From: Anaerolineales bacterium
GTDB lineage: Bacteria; Chloroflexota; Anaerolineae; Anaerolineales; Villigracilaceae
Assembly: GCA_014379595.1 (NCBI GenBank)
Contig: JACMLM010000008.1
Coordinates: forward strand, 62,001 to 126,000
Length of the DNA stretch: 64,000 bases
Direction of reading: 5' to 3'
Part shown: in pieces, positions 1-7,277 of the stretch
Layout: every line of letters begins with the position of its first letter
Numbering within the stretch: position 1 is the stretch's first letter
Made by a program: the position numbers and the translations under genes
The notes under the pieces: generated by a model
The model's database searches: none
Seen by the model: only the letters and a program-made list of their open reading frames with translations
What the model was told of the DNA's origin: nothing

Positions 1-1
1 T

Positions 2-256
2 GGCTGTGGTGAGGCGGATTTCAGTAAGGTGAGTTCAAAAGTTCTCGGGCATTTTGCAGAAACAGATGAATGGGAACCGCTTGATCAAGTTAAAGCGATG
101 GAAGCAGATATGAAGTCTGCGGGCGTGGATGTGACGTTTCATATCTACCCGAATGTTGGCCACTGGTTTGTTGAAGAGGACGTACCCGAATTTGACTCTG
201 CATCGTCGCTATTGGCATGGTCACGGACGTTTGAATTTTTGAGAAGCAATTTGTAG
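2..256 (+). CDS. Dienelactone hydrolase family protein, C-terminal part (5' end outside window)
   Basis: The reading frame is open to the left edge, so only the last 84 residues are seen. The segment HFAETDEWEP followed about 30 residues later by YPNVGHWF matches the end of alpha/beta-hydrolase proteins of the dienelactone hydrolase family. In that family an Asp in the first segment and a His in the second complete the Cys/Ser-Asp-His triad, so D and H here are the likely catalytic residues. The nucleophile lies outside the window. Substrate cannot be told. A hairpin at 364-385 may end its transcript. Confidence 0.7.
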   Translation, partial: GCGEADFSKVSSKVLGHFAETDEWEPLDQVKAMEADMKSAGVDVTFHIYPNVGHWFVEEDVPEFDSASSLLAWSRTFEFLRSNL

Positions 257-260
257 TTAT

Positions 261-356
261 GAGGGTGCGTCGCACCTTACTCGAAGAGAAAAAACAATTC
301 GATAAGATTTTGCTGATTAATAAGAGGCATCTACCCGTCAGGTGCGACGCACTTGC
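261..356. mobile_element. REPIN-like element, copy A
   Basis: Two short hairpin-forming sequences face each other: GGTGCGTCGCACC at 264-276 and GGTGCGACGCAC at 341-352. Each is a GTGCG-N-CGCAC palindrome. The whole 96 bp aligns with the reverse complement of 24421-24513, including a shared interior (AGATTTTRCTG-TTAAT-AGA type). The base context TGAG precedes the hairpin in three of the copies. This layout is that of REP doublets (REPINs), which are moved by RAYT transposases in other bacteria. No transposase is present in the window. Confidence 0.6.
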
Positions 357-360
357 TAAA

Positions 361-391
361 ACTCTCTCCCCTTTCATGGGGAGAGTTTGCT
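361..391 (+). terminator. Hairpin, possible terminator of the dienelactone hydrolase gene
   Basis: CTCTCCCC (364-371) pairs with GGGGAGAG (378-385) around a 6-base loop, followed by TTTGCTTGT. The T tract is weak. It sits between the hydrolase stop and lpdA. Confidence 0.4.
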
Positions 392-443
392 TGTAGTACA
401 ATAGCCTCGTTCAATAATAAATATCCATTCCCTGGAGAAACCC

Positions 444-1844
444 ATGGCAGAAAATTTTGATGTAGTTGTAATTGGCGCTGGACCCGCTGGCTATGTAGCC
501 GCGATCCGCGCCGCCCAATTGAAGCAGAAAGTCGCAATCGTGGACAAGCAATGGCTTGGAGGTGTATGTTTAAATATAGGATGTATTCCCTCAAAATCGT
601 TGCTCAAAAATGCGGACGTAGCTCACACTCTGCGCGAACGTGCAAAAGACTTCGGCTTCTCATTCGATAACTTAAAGCTGGATTACAGTGTGGCCGTCAA
701 ACGCTCGCGCCAAAATTCAGATAGGTTAACCAAAGGCGTTGCCTTTTTGATGAAGAAGAACAATATCACTGTTTTTATGGGTGAGGCAAAGTTCAAAGCA
801 AAAGATACCATCAATGTGACCGATAAAGATGGAAAAGCCACTGAACTTAAAGCAAAAAATATTATTGTTGCCACGGGTGCAAGCGCAGCTGTTCCTCCTG
901 TCTGGAAAGTGGATGGCGAAAAAGTTGTCACTTATTCAGAAGCGATATTGCAGGAAAAACTTCCCAAGTCTGTTGTGGTGATCGGCTCTGGCGCAATTGG
1001 CGTGGAATTTTCCACAATATGGAGTGCTTACGGTGTGGATGTGACAATTGTTGAAATGCTGCCGCGCATAGTTCCGCTTGAAGATGAAGAAATCTCAAAA
1101 GAGTTGGATAAGGAATTTAAGAAACGCGGCATTAAAGTGATGGTTGGTCACAAAGTGGAATCAGTGGAAGCCACAAAAACGGGCGTGAAGGTGAAGGTCT
1201 CTGCTGAAGGGAAAGAAACAACCCTCGAAGCAGATCAGGCCTTGGTCGCGATTGGGTTCCGTCCCAATTCCAAAGGACTTGGCCTCGAAGAAGTCGGCGT
1301 CAAGATCAATGACCGCGGCTTTGTTGAGATCAATGAAAAGATGCAAACGAATGTTCCAAACATTTGGGCTGTCGGCGATGTGACGGGTAAACTTATGCTT
1401 GCACACGTTGGTTCAGCAATGGGTATTGTCTGCGCTGAACACATTGGCGGACATGAAACCGTAACTCTTGATTATGAAATGATGCCGCGCGCCACGTATT
1501 CACATCCGCAGATCGCATCGTTTGGCATGACGGAAGCACAGGCTAAAGAACGCGGATTAAATGTAAAAGTCGGCCGCTTCCCCTTTCAGGCAAATGGCAA
1601 GGCGCTTGGCTTGGGCGATTACGGCGGCTTCGTGAAAATTCTTGTGGATGAAAAATATGGTGAACTGCTTGGCGCATCCATGATCGGCCCCGAGGTAACT
1701 GAGTTATTACCTGAACTCACTCTCGCGCGCATGATGGAGCTCACGCCGCATGAGATCGCAAGAAACGTCCATGCTCACCCAACGCTTTCCGAGGCTTTGA
1801 TGGAAGCAGCACACGGAGCAGACGGAAGCCCGATTCACCTTTAA
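444..1844 (+). CDS. lpdA: Dihydrolipoyl dehydrogenase (E3)
   Basis: This is the FAD flavoprotein that reoxidises dihydrolipoamide with NAD+ in 2-oxoacid dehydrogenase complexes and the glycine cleavage system. The 466 residues are the normal family length. The FAD-binding GAGPAG lies at 11-16, the redox-active disulfide at C42/C47 in CLNIGC, the NAD-binding GSGAIG at 181-186, and the His-Glu pair of the dimer interface at H445/E450 in HPTLSE. All key residues are intact. A GGAGAAA Shine-Dalgarno precedes the ATG. It stands alone, with a strong terminator at 1861-1887, and no E1/E2 genes are adjacent, so which complex it serves cannot be told here. Confidence 0.95.
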   Translation: MAENFDVVVIGAGPAGYVAAIRAAQLKQKVAIVDKQWLGGVCLNIGCIPSKSLLKNADVAHTLRERAKDFGFSFDNLKLDYSVAVKRSRQNSDRLTKGVAFLMKKNNITVFMGEAKFKAKDTINVTDKDGKATELKAKNIIVATGASAAVPPVWKVDGEKVVTYSEAILQEKLPKSVVVIGSGAIGVEFSTIWSAYGVDVTIVEMLPRIVPLEDEEISKELDKEFKKRGIKVMVGHKVESVEATKTGVKVKVSAEGKETTLEADQALVAIGFRPNSKGLGLEEVGVKINDRGFVEINEKMQTNVPNIWAVGDVTGKLMLAHVGSAMGIVCAEHIGGHETVTLDYEMMPRATYSHPQIASFGMTEAQAKERGLNVKVGRFPFQANGKALGLGDYGGFVKILVDEKYGELLGASMIGPEVTELLPELTLARMMELTPHEIARNVHAHPTLSEALMEAAHGADGSPIHL

Positions 1845-1860
1845 CTGAGTTTTGCAAATA

Positions 1861-1890
1861 AAAGAGCTGACGCATTGTCAGCTCTTTTTG
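1861..1890 (+). terminator. Rho-independent terminator of lpdA
   Basis: Perfect 11-bp stem AAAGAGCTGAC / GTCAGCTCTTT (1861-1871 and 1877-1887), 5-base loop, then TT. Confidence 0.9.
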
Positions 1891-1911
1891 ATTCTATACA
1901 ATAAGGTTGGT

Positions 1912-1972
1912 AGCAGATTGCTTCGCGTAGCGGATATATCGGTTGAAATCCGCTCATTCGTTCCCATCTGCT
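1912..1972. repeat. Nested inverted repeat between lpdA and the next gene
   Basis: Outer arms AGCAGAT (1912-1918) and ATCTGCT (1966-1972) enclose inner arms AGCGGAT (1929-1935) and ATCCGCT (1948-1954). It would fold into one long hairpin. The 11-mer TAGCAGATTGC at its left end recurs at 56887-56897 beside the solo REP copy. Its role is unknown. Confidence 0.55.
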
Positions 1973-2056
1973 GACTAAATTTGTCTAGTCAACTTGATGT
2001 TTTATCTAATGTGTGCTATTAATAATATACAATAAATTCATGAACAAGGCGGATGT

Positions 2057-2887
2057 ATGCATCGCGAGCGAGTATCGGAAAACGTTTTTTGGTTCCAAAG
2101 TGAAGTTTATGCACAGGTGACGGCTGGCGTCATTGTCGGTCCACAATGGGCAGTGGTAATTGACACGCTGGCCTTGCCTGAAGAGACGCTGGGTATGCGT
2201 GAATTCATCGAACATGAGCTGGGCGTTCAAGTACGTTATGTGATCAACACCCATTATCATGCTGACCACACCTGGGGCAATTGTTTCTTCCCGGGCGCAA
2301 CAGTGATCGGTCATGCAAAATGCCGCGAATTCCTGATCGAGCATGGCATCCCTTCACTGGAAGCAGCTCGCAAACAGAATCCAAATTTGAGACAGGTTAA
2401 GATCGTTCCTCCCCACCTGACATTTGCCTCAGGTGAATTGACCATGCGTGTGGGCAAGAAGAATCTGGTGTTCTCACAATCCTTTGGGCATAGCGATGAT
2501 GGCATTTCAGTATTGGTCGAAGAAGATCGCGTGCTCTTTGCTGGCGACTCGTTTATGTCCCTGCCTTACATTGTAGATGGCGATATAGATGATATGCTTG
2601 CATCGATCAAGAAAGTTGGCCGCATGGGGCTGGAAAATATTATTCAAGGCCATGGTGACATCATTCTTCGCGGCGAGATCGATGCTGCGGTCAAGGAAAA
2701 TACCAATTACTTGAATAACATCAAGAAAGCTGTAAAATCTGCGGGCAAGCGTAAGAATGTGGAAGAGTATCTCGAGGGCATTACCATCGAAGAATGTGGA
2801 AAAAGCCGCGTATACCTGGGCGGCCTGGCAGAGACATTACACCGACGCAATTTACGTTCACTTTATCGTCAAACGCAAGGTGAATAA
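2057..2887 (+). CDS. Metallo-beta-lactamase-fold hydrolase
   Basis: A 276-residue soluble protein with the di-metal motif HYHADH at 66-71, a third metal ligand at H145 in FGHSDDG, D164 in FAGDSF, and a late His in QGHGD. This ligand set is complete for the superfamily, which covers glyoxalase II, lactonases, sulfur dioxygenases and others. The sequence does not point to one substrate. An AAGGCGG Shine-Dalgarno precedes ATG 2057. The 169 bases upstream hold a nested inverted repeat, and the downstream spacer holds an inverted repeat at 2893-2927. Confidence 0.85.
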   Translation: MHRERVSENVFWFQSEVYAQVTAGVIVGPQWAVVIDTLALPEETLGMREFIEHELGVQVRYVINTHYHADHTWGNCFFPGATVIGHAKCREFLIEHGIPSLEAARKQNPNLRQVKIVPPHLTFASGELTMRVGKKNLVFSQSFGHSDDGISVLVEEDRVLFAGDSFMSLPYIVDGDIDDMLASIKKVGRMGLENIIQGHGDIILRGEIDAAVKENTNYLNNIKKAVKSAGKRKNVEEYLEGITIEECGKSRVYLGGLAETLHRRNLRSLYRQTQGE

Positions 2888-2892
2888 AAAGA

Positions 2893-2927
2893 GATGTTGC
2901 AGACTTGATCCATGAGCCTGCAACATC
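2893..2927 (+). terminator. Inverted repeat after the metallohydrolase gene
   Basis: GATGTTGCAG (2893-2902) pairs perfectly with CTGCAACATC (2918-2927). No T run follows, so termination is uncertain. Confidence 0.45.
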
Positions 2928-3005
2928 TTATATACCGGGGGGTATTTTGAAAGTTCTCATATTAATAGTACGCGTTTTATTATGGCGACGCAATAGATCA
3001 TTAAT

Positions 3006-3040
3006 ACAACCATCACACGCTCTGCGCAAATGATGGTTGT
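3006..3040. repeat. Inverted repeat in the leader of the C39-like gene
   Basis: ACAACCATCA (3006-3015) and TGATGGTTGT (3031-3040) form a perfect 10-bp stem ending 18 bases before the start codon. It could be an operator or an mRNA hairpin. Confidence 0.5.
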
Positions 3041-3058
3041 CTGTTATCAGGATTAGTT

Positions 3059-3634
3059 ATGACGGCTTATAAAAAACCATCTGTAAGCTTTCCTCCCTTT
3101 CAGCAAGGCGGCTTGGATTCGCTTTGCGGTCTATATAGCATTATCAATGCAGAGAGGTTTATTAATCACTCATCAGATTGGGAAACCCAACAGTTATTCG
3201 ATGACCTGATCCATTTTCTCGCGCGCCGTAAATTATTAAGCAAGCTGTTGATCGGGGGCATTATCCACACAGAAATGTTATTGATATTGGAAAAAGTTGT
3301 GGGCAAACAGCGTATTTCAAATGTCAGAATTCCGTGGCGCGGCGTACATAACCCCGAACTGACGATTTTTTGGAAATCCATGCAACGGTTTCTGGATGGA
3401 ACTCCCGGCCGTGCCATCATTCTCGGATTAAAAGGCTATCACGACCATTGGACGGTGATCGAAAAAATTACCAACCAATCCATTATGCTATATGACTCGG
3501 CACTCATAACAAAATTGCCACGCTCCTCCTGCACTACTGTATATGCGACCTGGAAGCGTAAGCACCTACTACTCCCTGCGCAGACGTATTTTCTATCAAA
3601 TGAAGTACTGGATATTAGTCAGTATGATTATTAA
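3059..3634 (+). CDS. Papain/C39-like putative cysteine peptidase
   Basis: A 191-residue protein with no signal peptide or membrane segment. QQGGLDSLCGLYSIINA (around 15-31) has the oxyanion Gln and nucleophile Cys (C23) layout of papain-fold peptidases. HDHWTVI gives a candidate catalytic His (H130), and YDSA gives Asp (D146). The order Q-C-H-D and the spacing fit the C39-like branch, but the ABC exporter domain of true C39 leader peptidases is missing. It could be a free-standing protease or an inactive relative. The next gene (DinB) follows by 20 bases, so they may share a transcript. Confidence 0.6.
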   Translation: MTAYKKPSVSFPPFQQGGLDSLCGLYSIINAERFINHSSDWETQQLFDDLIHFLARRKLLSKLLIGGIIHTEMLLILEKVVGKQRISNVRIPWRGVHNPELTIFWKSMQRFLDGTPGRAIILGLKGYHDHWTVIEKITNQSIMLYDSALITKLPRSSCTTVYATWKRKHLLLPAQTYFLSNEVLDISQYDY

Positions 3635-3654
3635 ATAAATAAAGGAAAACTCAC

Positions 3655-4140
3655 ATGATCAATGCGCAATTAATGGCCGACCATTTTGCTATTAGCCTTC
3701 GTTCCATTCACATGCAGACCGATGGCCTGACTCATGAGGAATCTATCATGCAGCTTCCATTTCGCGGCAATTGCATGAACTGGACTCTGGGTCATGCTCT
3801 GTTATGCCGTGAAGAAATTCTGGATATGCTCAGTATGCCGCGTGTATTCCCCAACGAAACTTTTCAACGCTATGACCAAGGTTCTGAACCGATCACTCAG
3901 GATGAACCTGGTGTAATTCGTTTGGAGAAACTGCTGGAGATGTTCGATGAGCAATCTCCGCGCTTTCTCGAGGCATTGATCAACACTAGTGAAGAGACGT
4001 ATGCAACCGAAATCCAGGTTGGTCAAAACAAGCGCGTAGTGGCACGCCGCGTGTTGTTTTATTTCTTTCACGAAGCTACACATGTAGGTGAACTTGCGAT
4101 CCTACGTCAACTGACAGGCAGGAACGATCAAGTAGTATAG
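3655..4140 (+). CDS. DinB/YfiT-like four-helix metal-binding protein
   Basis: The 161 residues match the DinB-like fold, a helical bundle that holds a divalent metal with three histidines. The candidates are H47 (MNWTLGH) and H139/H143 (FHEATH). Some members are mycothiol- or bacillithiol-dependent transferases, but most have no known reaction. AAGGAAAA precedes the ATG. A clear paralogue with the same HEES-MQLPF-NCMNW core lies at 36977-37465. It heads a run of small enzyme genes to 5930 with 13-57 base gaps. Confidence 0.75.
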   Translation: MINAQLMADHFAISLRSIHMQTDGLTHEESIMQLPFRGNCMNWTLGHALLCREEILDMLSMPRVFPNETFQRYDQGSEPITQDEPGVIRLEKLLEMFDEQSPRFLEALINTSEETYATEIQVGQNKRVVARRVLFYFFHEATHVGELAILRQLTGRNDQVV

Positions 4141-4153
4141 AAAGGAATTCTTT

Positions 4154-4525
4154 ATGACGAATTCACTCTCGAAGTATATAAAAGAAAATTATTGCTATCT
4201 GACCACAACAGGTCGCAAAAGCGGAAAACCACATGAGATAGAAATTTGGTTTGGGATTCAAGGAGACTCGCTCTATCTTTTATCAGGCGGTGGAGCTGAC
4301 TCGGATTGGGTTAAGAACTTGCGAGTGAATCCAAATGTGACTGTGCGAATCGCAAAGCAGACTTTCACAGGAGTTGCCCGAATTGCACAGGAAGAAAAAG
4401 AAGAGATGATGGCTCGTTATATGCTGGCTGAGAAATATCAGGAATGGGCTGAAGGCAGAAAATTAAGCGAGTGGGCGCGGGCTGCTTTGGTGGTGGCAAT
4501 TGATTTGGTTGAGAATTTATTGTAA
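4154..4525 (+). CDS. Deazaflavin (F420)-dependent nitroreductase-family protein
   Basis: 123 residues of the split-barrel type related to mycobacterial Ddn. TTTGRKSGKPHEIEIWFG near the N-terminus is the usual cofactor-phosphate segment of that family, and ADSDWVKNLRVNPNVTVRI gives the second conserved strand. It probably transfers hydride with F420 or a flavin, and the substrate is unknown. It starts 14 bases after the DinB gene with a GGAATTC leader. A longer relative is at 24519-24950. Confidence 0.7.
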   Translation: MTNSLSKYIKENYCYLTTTGRKSGKPHEIEIWFGIQGDSLYLLSGGGADSDWVKNLRVNPNVTVRIAKQTFTGVARIAQEEKEEMMARYMLAEKYQEWAEGRKLSEWARAALVVAIDLVENLL

Positions 4526-4582
4526 ACTTGATACATCTTATTAACCATTTAGTACTTTGTAAATTCATGGGAGAAGTGACCT

Positions 4583-5386
4583 ATGACAGAACCCACAAAG
4601 AAAGAAATCCTACGAGAGGTATTCGACCGGGCGGCTGATGGCTACGGGCATATTCGATATTTCCCGATCTTCGGTCAATGGTTGGTGGATACAGCTCAAA
4701 TTCCCACTGGTGCGCATGTATTGGATGTGGCTTGCGGCCGCGGCGCAGTGCTTTTTCCAGCTGCTGAAAAGACCGGGCCAAGCGGTCGAGTCGTGGGCAT
4801 TGATCTTTCTGAAGGCATGGCGCAGGAAACTAATGGTGAAATCCAGAAGCGCGGATTGAAACATGCTGAGGCACATGCCATGGACGCGGAACATCTTGAA
4901 TTCGCAGATGGAACATTTGATTATGTCCTGTGCGGATTCTCGTTTCAATTTTTTCCAAACCTCGCCCAAGCCCTATTGGAATTCCATCGCGTTCTAAAGC
5001 CCGGCGGGCGCATCGTAGTCACTACATGGGGAGAGGAAGACAGCCGTTGGAACTGGTGGGATAAATTACGCAGCAAGTACGGGGCAGTCGTAAAATTGGG
5101 ATCACAGAGTCTGGATACTCCTAAGGAGATCAAACCCTGGTTCAGTGAGGCAGGGTTTGTGGATATTGATATCATCACCAAAGACATGGATATGGTTTTT
5201 GCCGATGAGGCTGAATGGTGGAATATGCAATGGTCGATCTCAGGTCGTGCGGGACTGGAGAAGCTGGATGCTGCCACTCTGGAAAATTTTAAAGCTGAGA
5301 CATCCGCGCGCATGCAAGCTCACAAGGAAGTGGACGGATTCCATGACCGCCTTCAGGCGCACTGCACAATCGCAAAGAAACTTTGA
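4583..5386 (+). CDS. Class I SAM-dependent methyltransferase (UbiE/Methyltransf_11 type)
   Basis: 267 residues. Motif I, VLDVACGRGA, is at 46-55 and binds S-adenosylmethionine. The acidic VVGIDLSEGM follows, then DYVLCGFSFQFFP and the LKPGGRIVVTTWG segment typical of the fold. GGGAGAAGTG before the ATG fixes the start. The substrate is not evident, and the gene stands in a run of small-molecule enzymes of unrelated families. Confidence 0.8.
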   Translation: MTEPTKKEILREVFDRAADGYGHIRYFPIFGQWLVDTAQIPTGAHVLDVACGRGAVLFPAAEKTGPSGRVVGIDLSEGMAQETNGEIQKRGLKHAEAHAMDAEHLEFADGTFDYVLCGFSFQFFPNLAQALLEFHRVLKPGGRIVVTTWGEEDSRWNWWDKLRSKYGAVVKLGSQSLDTPKEIKPWFSEAGFVDIDIITKDMDMVFADEAEWWNMQWSISGRAGLEKLDAATLENFKAETSARMQAHKEVDGFHDRLQAHCTIAKKL

Positions 5387-5402
5387 TTAGAGGTGTTGAA
5401 AT

Positions 5403-5930
5403 ATGCCGACTAATAAAAAGCAAGTCAAGGATGAAACAGGACCAACAGCAAGCCGCCCATCCATAGCGGACTATGGCATCCCAAAGAGTAAAACAGGCTT
5501 GCTTGCATGGGCAGATATAACAAAGCGTTTATCAGATACAAAATATTATTGGATATGCACAGTTGACTCTAAGAATCATCCCCATGTGACTCCAGTGGAT
5601 GGCTTGTGGGTGGATGATACTTTATATTTCAGCGGAAGCCCACGGACTCGTCGTAACCGTAATTTAATAACGAATCCAAATGTGTCTGTTCATCTGGAAA
5701 GCGGACTTGATGTTGTCATTCTGCATGGCGAGGCACAAGAACAGCCTGCATTGGATAGTGCTTTAGCATCTCGTTTAGCCAAAGAACATGGCAACAAATA
5801 TGGTTATGGATTCACGGCAGAGAATTTTATTACTGGCGGCGTAGGACTTTATATATTTCGTCCACGCACAGCTTTTGCCTGGTCACAATTTCCAAAAGAT
5901 GCTACACGATGGGATTTTCAGGGTCATTGA
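5403..5930 (+). CDS. Pyridoxamine 5'-phosphate oxidase-like FMN-binding protein
   Basis: 175 residues of split-barrel type. The core reads WICTVDSKNHPHVTPVDGLWVDDTLYFSG, then RNRNLITNPNVSVHLE, which are the FMN-binding strands of the general PNPOx-like family. This subfamily binds FMN, F420 or haem, and true PdxH activity is not implied. It starts 16 bases after the methyltransferase stop with an AGAGGTG Shine-Dalgarno and is closed by a strong terminator, so it is the last gene of the run that begins near 3059. Confidence 0.7.
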   Translation: MPTNKKQVKDETGPTASRPSIADYGIPKSKTGLLAWADITKRLSDTKYYWICTVDSKNHPHVTPVDGLWVDDTLYFSGSPRTRRNRNLITNPNVSVHLESGLDVVILHGEAQEQPALDSALASRLAKEHGNKYGYGFTAENFITGGVGLYIFRPRTAFAWSQFPKDATRWDFQGH

Positions 5931-5934
5931 GTTT

Positions 5935-5972
5935 AGACCTCCGAGTTCTTAAAGAACTCGGAGGTCTTTTTT
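5935..5972 (+). terminator. Rho-independent terminator
   Basis: AGACCTCCGAGTTCTT (5935-5950) pairs with AAGAACTCGGAGGTCT (5952-5967) and a T run follows. Very strong. Confidence 0.95.
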
Positions 5973-6120
5973 GCAGGGCTTTCTGTCGCTTTTTATTTTG
6001 GAGGTTCCTACTAAAATCCAGCCACTAAAATTTTTGGAACAAAGATATACTTTGATTATGTTTGCTGCTCTACCTATAATTTATCATCGAGAGTTATTTC
6101 TTATTTTAGGAGAACCGAGA

Positions 6121-7170
6121 ATGAGCATGAGAATCACGACATCCCTTTTTTTTATTTTGTTGATCGTTACCTTGTCGGCATGCAATCTTCCATTGGTAGA
6201 AAGCCCGGAAACAGCTGACCTTGCATTGACCATTACTGCCCAAGCACAGGAACTAGAGCTACTCGTACAAAATGGGCAAACTGAGACACCCACCATAACC
6301 GCAAGCGTTGAACAAACAAATATTGAGATCACAGCCACAGAAGAGGTGGTAGTTCCTGCACCTGTAGTTCAAGTGACTGTTCCCGTAGGTGCAGTCACTG
6401 TAACCGTAAGTGTTGCTACCAATTGCCGTCAGGGACCGAGTTCTAGTTTCGCAAATGTTTATGGGATGCCAGTGGGACAGGTGGCGAAAGTAGTCGCCAA
6501 AAACACATACTCCGGTTACTGGATCATCGAGATCCCTAATAAGAACGGACAAACCTGTTGGCTGTGGGGACAGTATGCCACCGTCACAGGAGATACTGCC
6601 AGCCTCACAAATGTGGTGACACCCACTTCTGTGGCAACAAAGAAACCTACAACAACTATAACAGCAACCTTATCCTCTTCTGGGGCTATTGCTGGTTGTA
6701 CCGACTCAACAGCATCTAATTATAATTCCGCAGCGACTGTGGATAATGGCTCATGCACCTATGTTGGACCCGCATTAATTGGGGGCTGTATCGACCCGAA
6801 TGCCACAAACTATAACCCCGCTGCCAATGCCGATGATGGCTCGTGTAAGTACAAGACCGAGCCGCCGATCATTACGAATGCATCCGTATCCTGTGAAGAT
6901 CAGTTGGATGGCAATTATAAATTCACCTTCACCATTAACTGGCTTAAAAATAATACACGTAGCGGGCTTGATTATAAAATCACCTATCAATGGGAAGACA
7001 CTGATGATACAACTATGTCCTACGAGGAAATTCCCGTTTCTACCTCACCTGTCATTTATACTGAAATCAAACCTGCCGGGTGGGATTTGGAGATTGATTT
7101 TATTATTGCTGATAGACTGGGACTCACAATTGGCGCGCGCTCAGATGCGGTTGAACTCACCTGCCCATAA
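6121..7170 (+). CDS. Lipoprotein with SH3b domain and two GCxDxxAxNYN repeats
   Basis: The start at 6121 is chosen because AGGAGAACC precedes it and a lipoprotein signal follows (hydrophobic 8-18, lipobox LSAC with C21). An upstream in-frame start at 5971 lies inside the preceding terminator. Order of parts: lipid anchor; a low-complexity Thr/Val linker; a bacterial SH3 (SH3b) domain around 85-150 (TNCRQGPSSSF ... CWLWGQY); two cysteine-framed repeats near 192 and 222 of the form GCxDxxAxNYNxxAxxDxGSCxY; and a C-terminal beta-rich domain with further Cys. The Asp/Asn-rich repeats resemble calcium-binding loops seen in secreted bacterial proteins. An extracytoplasmic binding role is inferred. 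Confidence 0.7.
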   Translation: MSMRITTSLFFILLIVTLSACNLPLVESPETADLALTITAQAQELELLVQNGQTETPTITASVEQTNIEITATEEVVVPAPVVQVTVPVGAVTVTVSVATNCRQGPSSSFANVYGMPVGQVAKVVAKNTYSGYWIIEIPNKNGQTCWLWGQYATVTGDTASLTNVVTPTSVATKKPTTTITATLSSSGAIAGCTDSTASNYNSAATVDNGSCTYVGPALIGGCIDPNATNYNPAANADDGSCKYKTEPPIITNASVSCEDQLDGNYKFTFTINWLKNNTRSGLDYKITYQWEDTDDTTMSYEEIPVSTSPVIYTEIKPAGWDLEIDFIIADRLGLTIGARSDAVELTCP

Positions 7171-7182
7171 TTAACTTCTATA

Positions 7183-7216
7183 AAACTCCCACGTCCTTTT
7201 ACGTGGGAGTTTATCT
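7183..7216 (+). terminator. Rho-independent terminator
   Basis: AAACTCCCACGT (7183-7194) pairs with ACGTGGGAGTTT (7201-7212) with a 6-base loop and a short T-rich tail. Confidence 0.8.
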
Positions 7217-7277
7217 ATTTAAGAGTTTGTATAAGAATGACGATTAGAATTTCAATCAAAATATTTGGAGCATTTAT

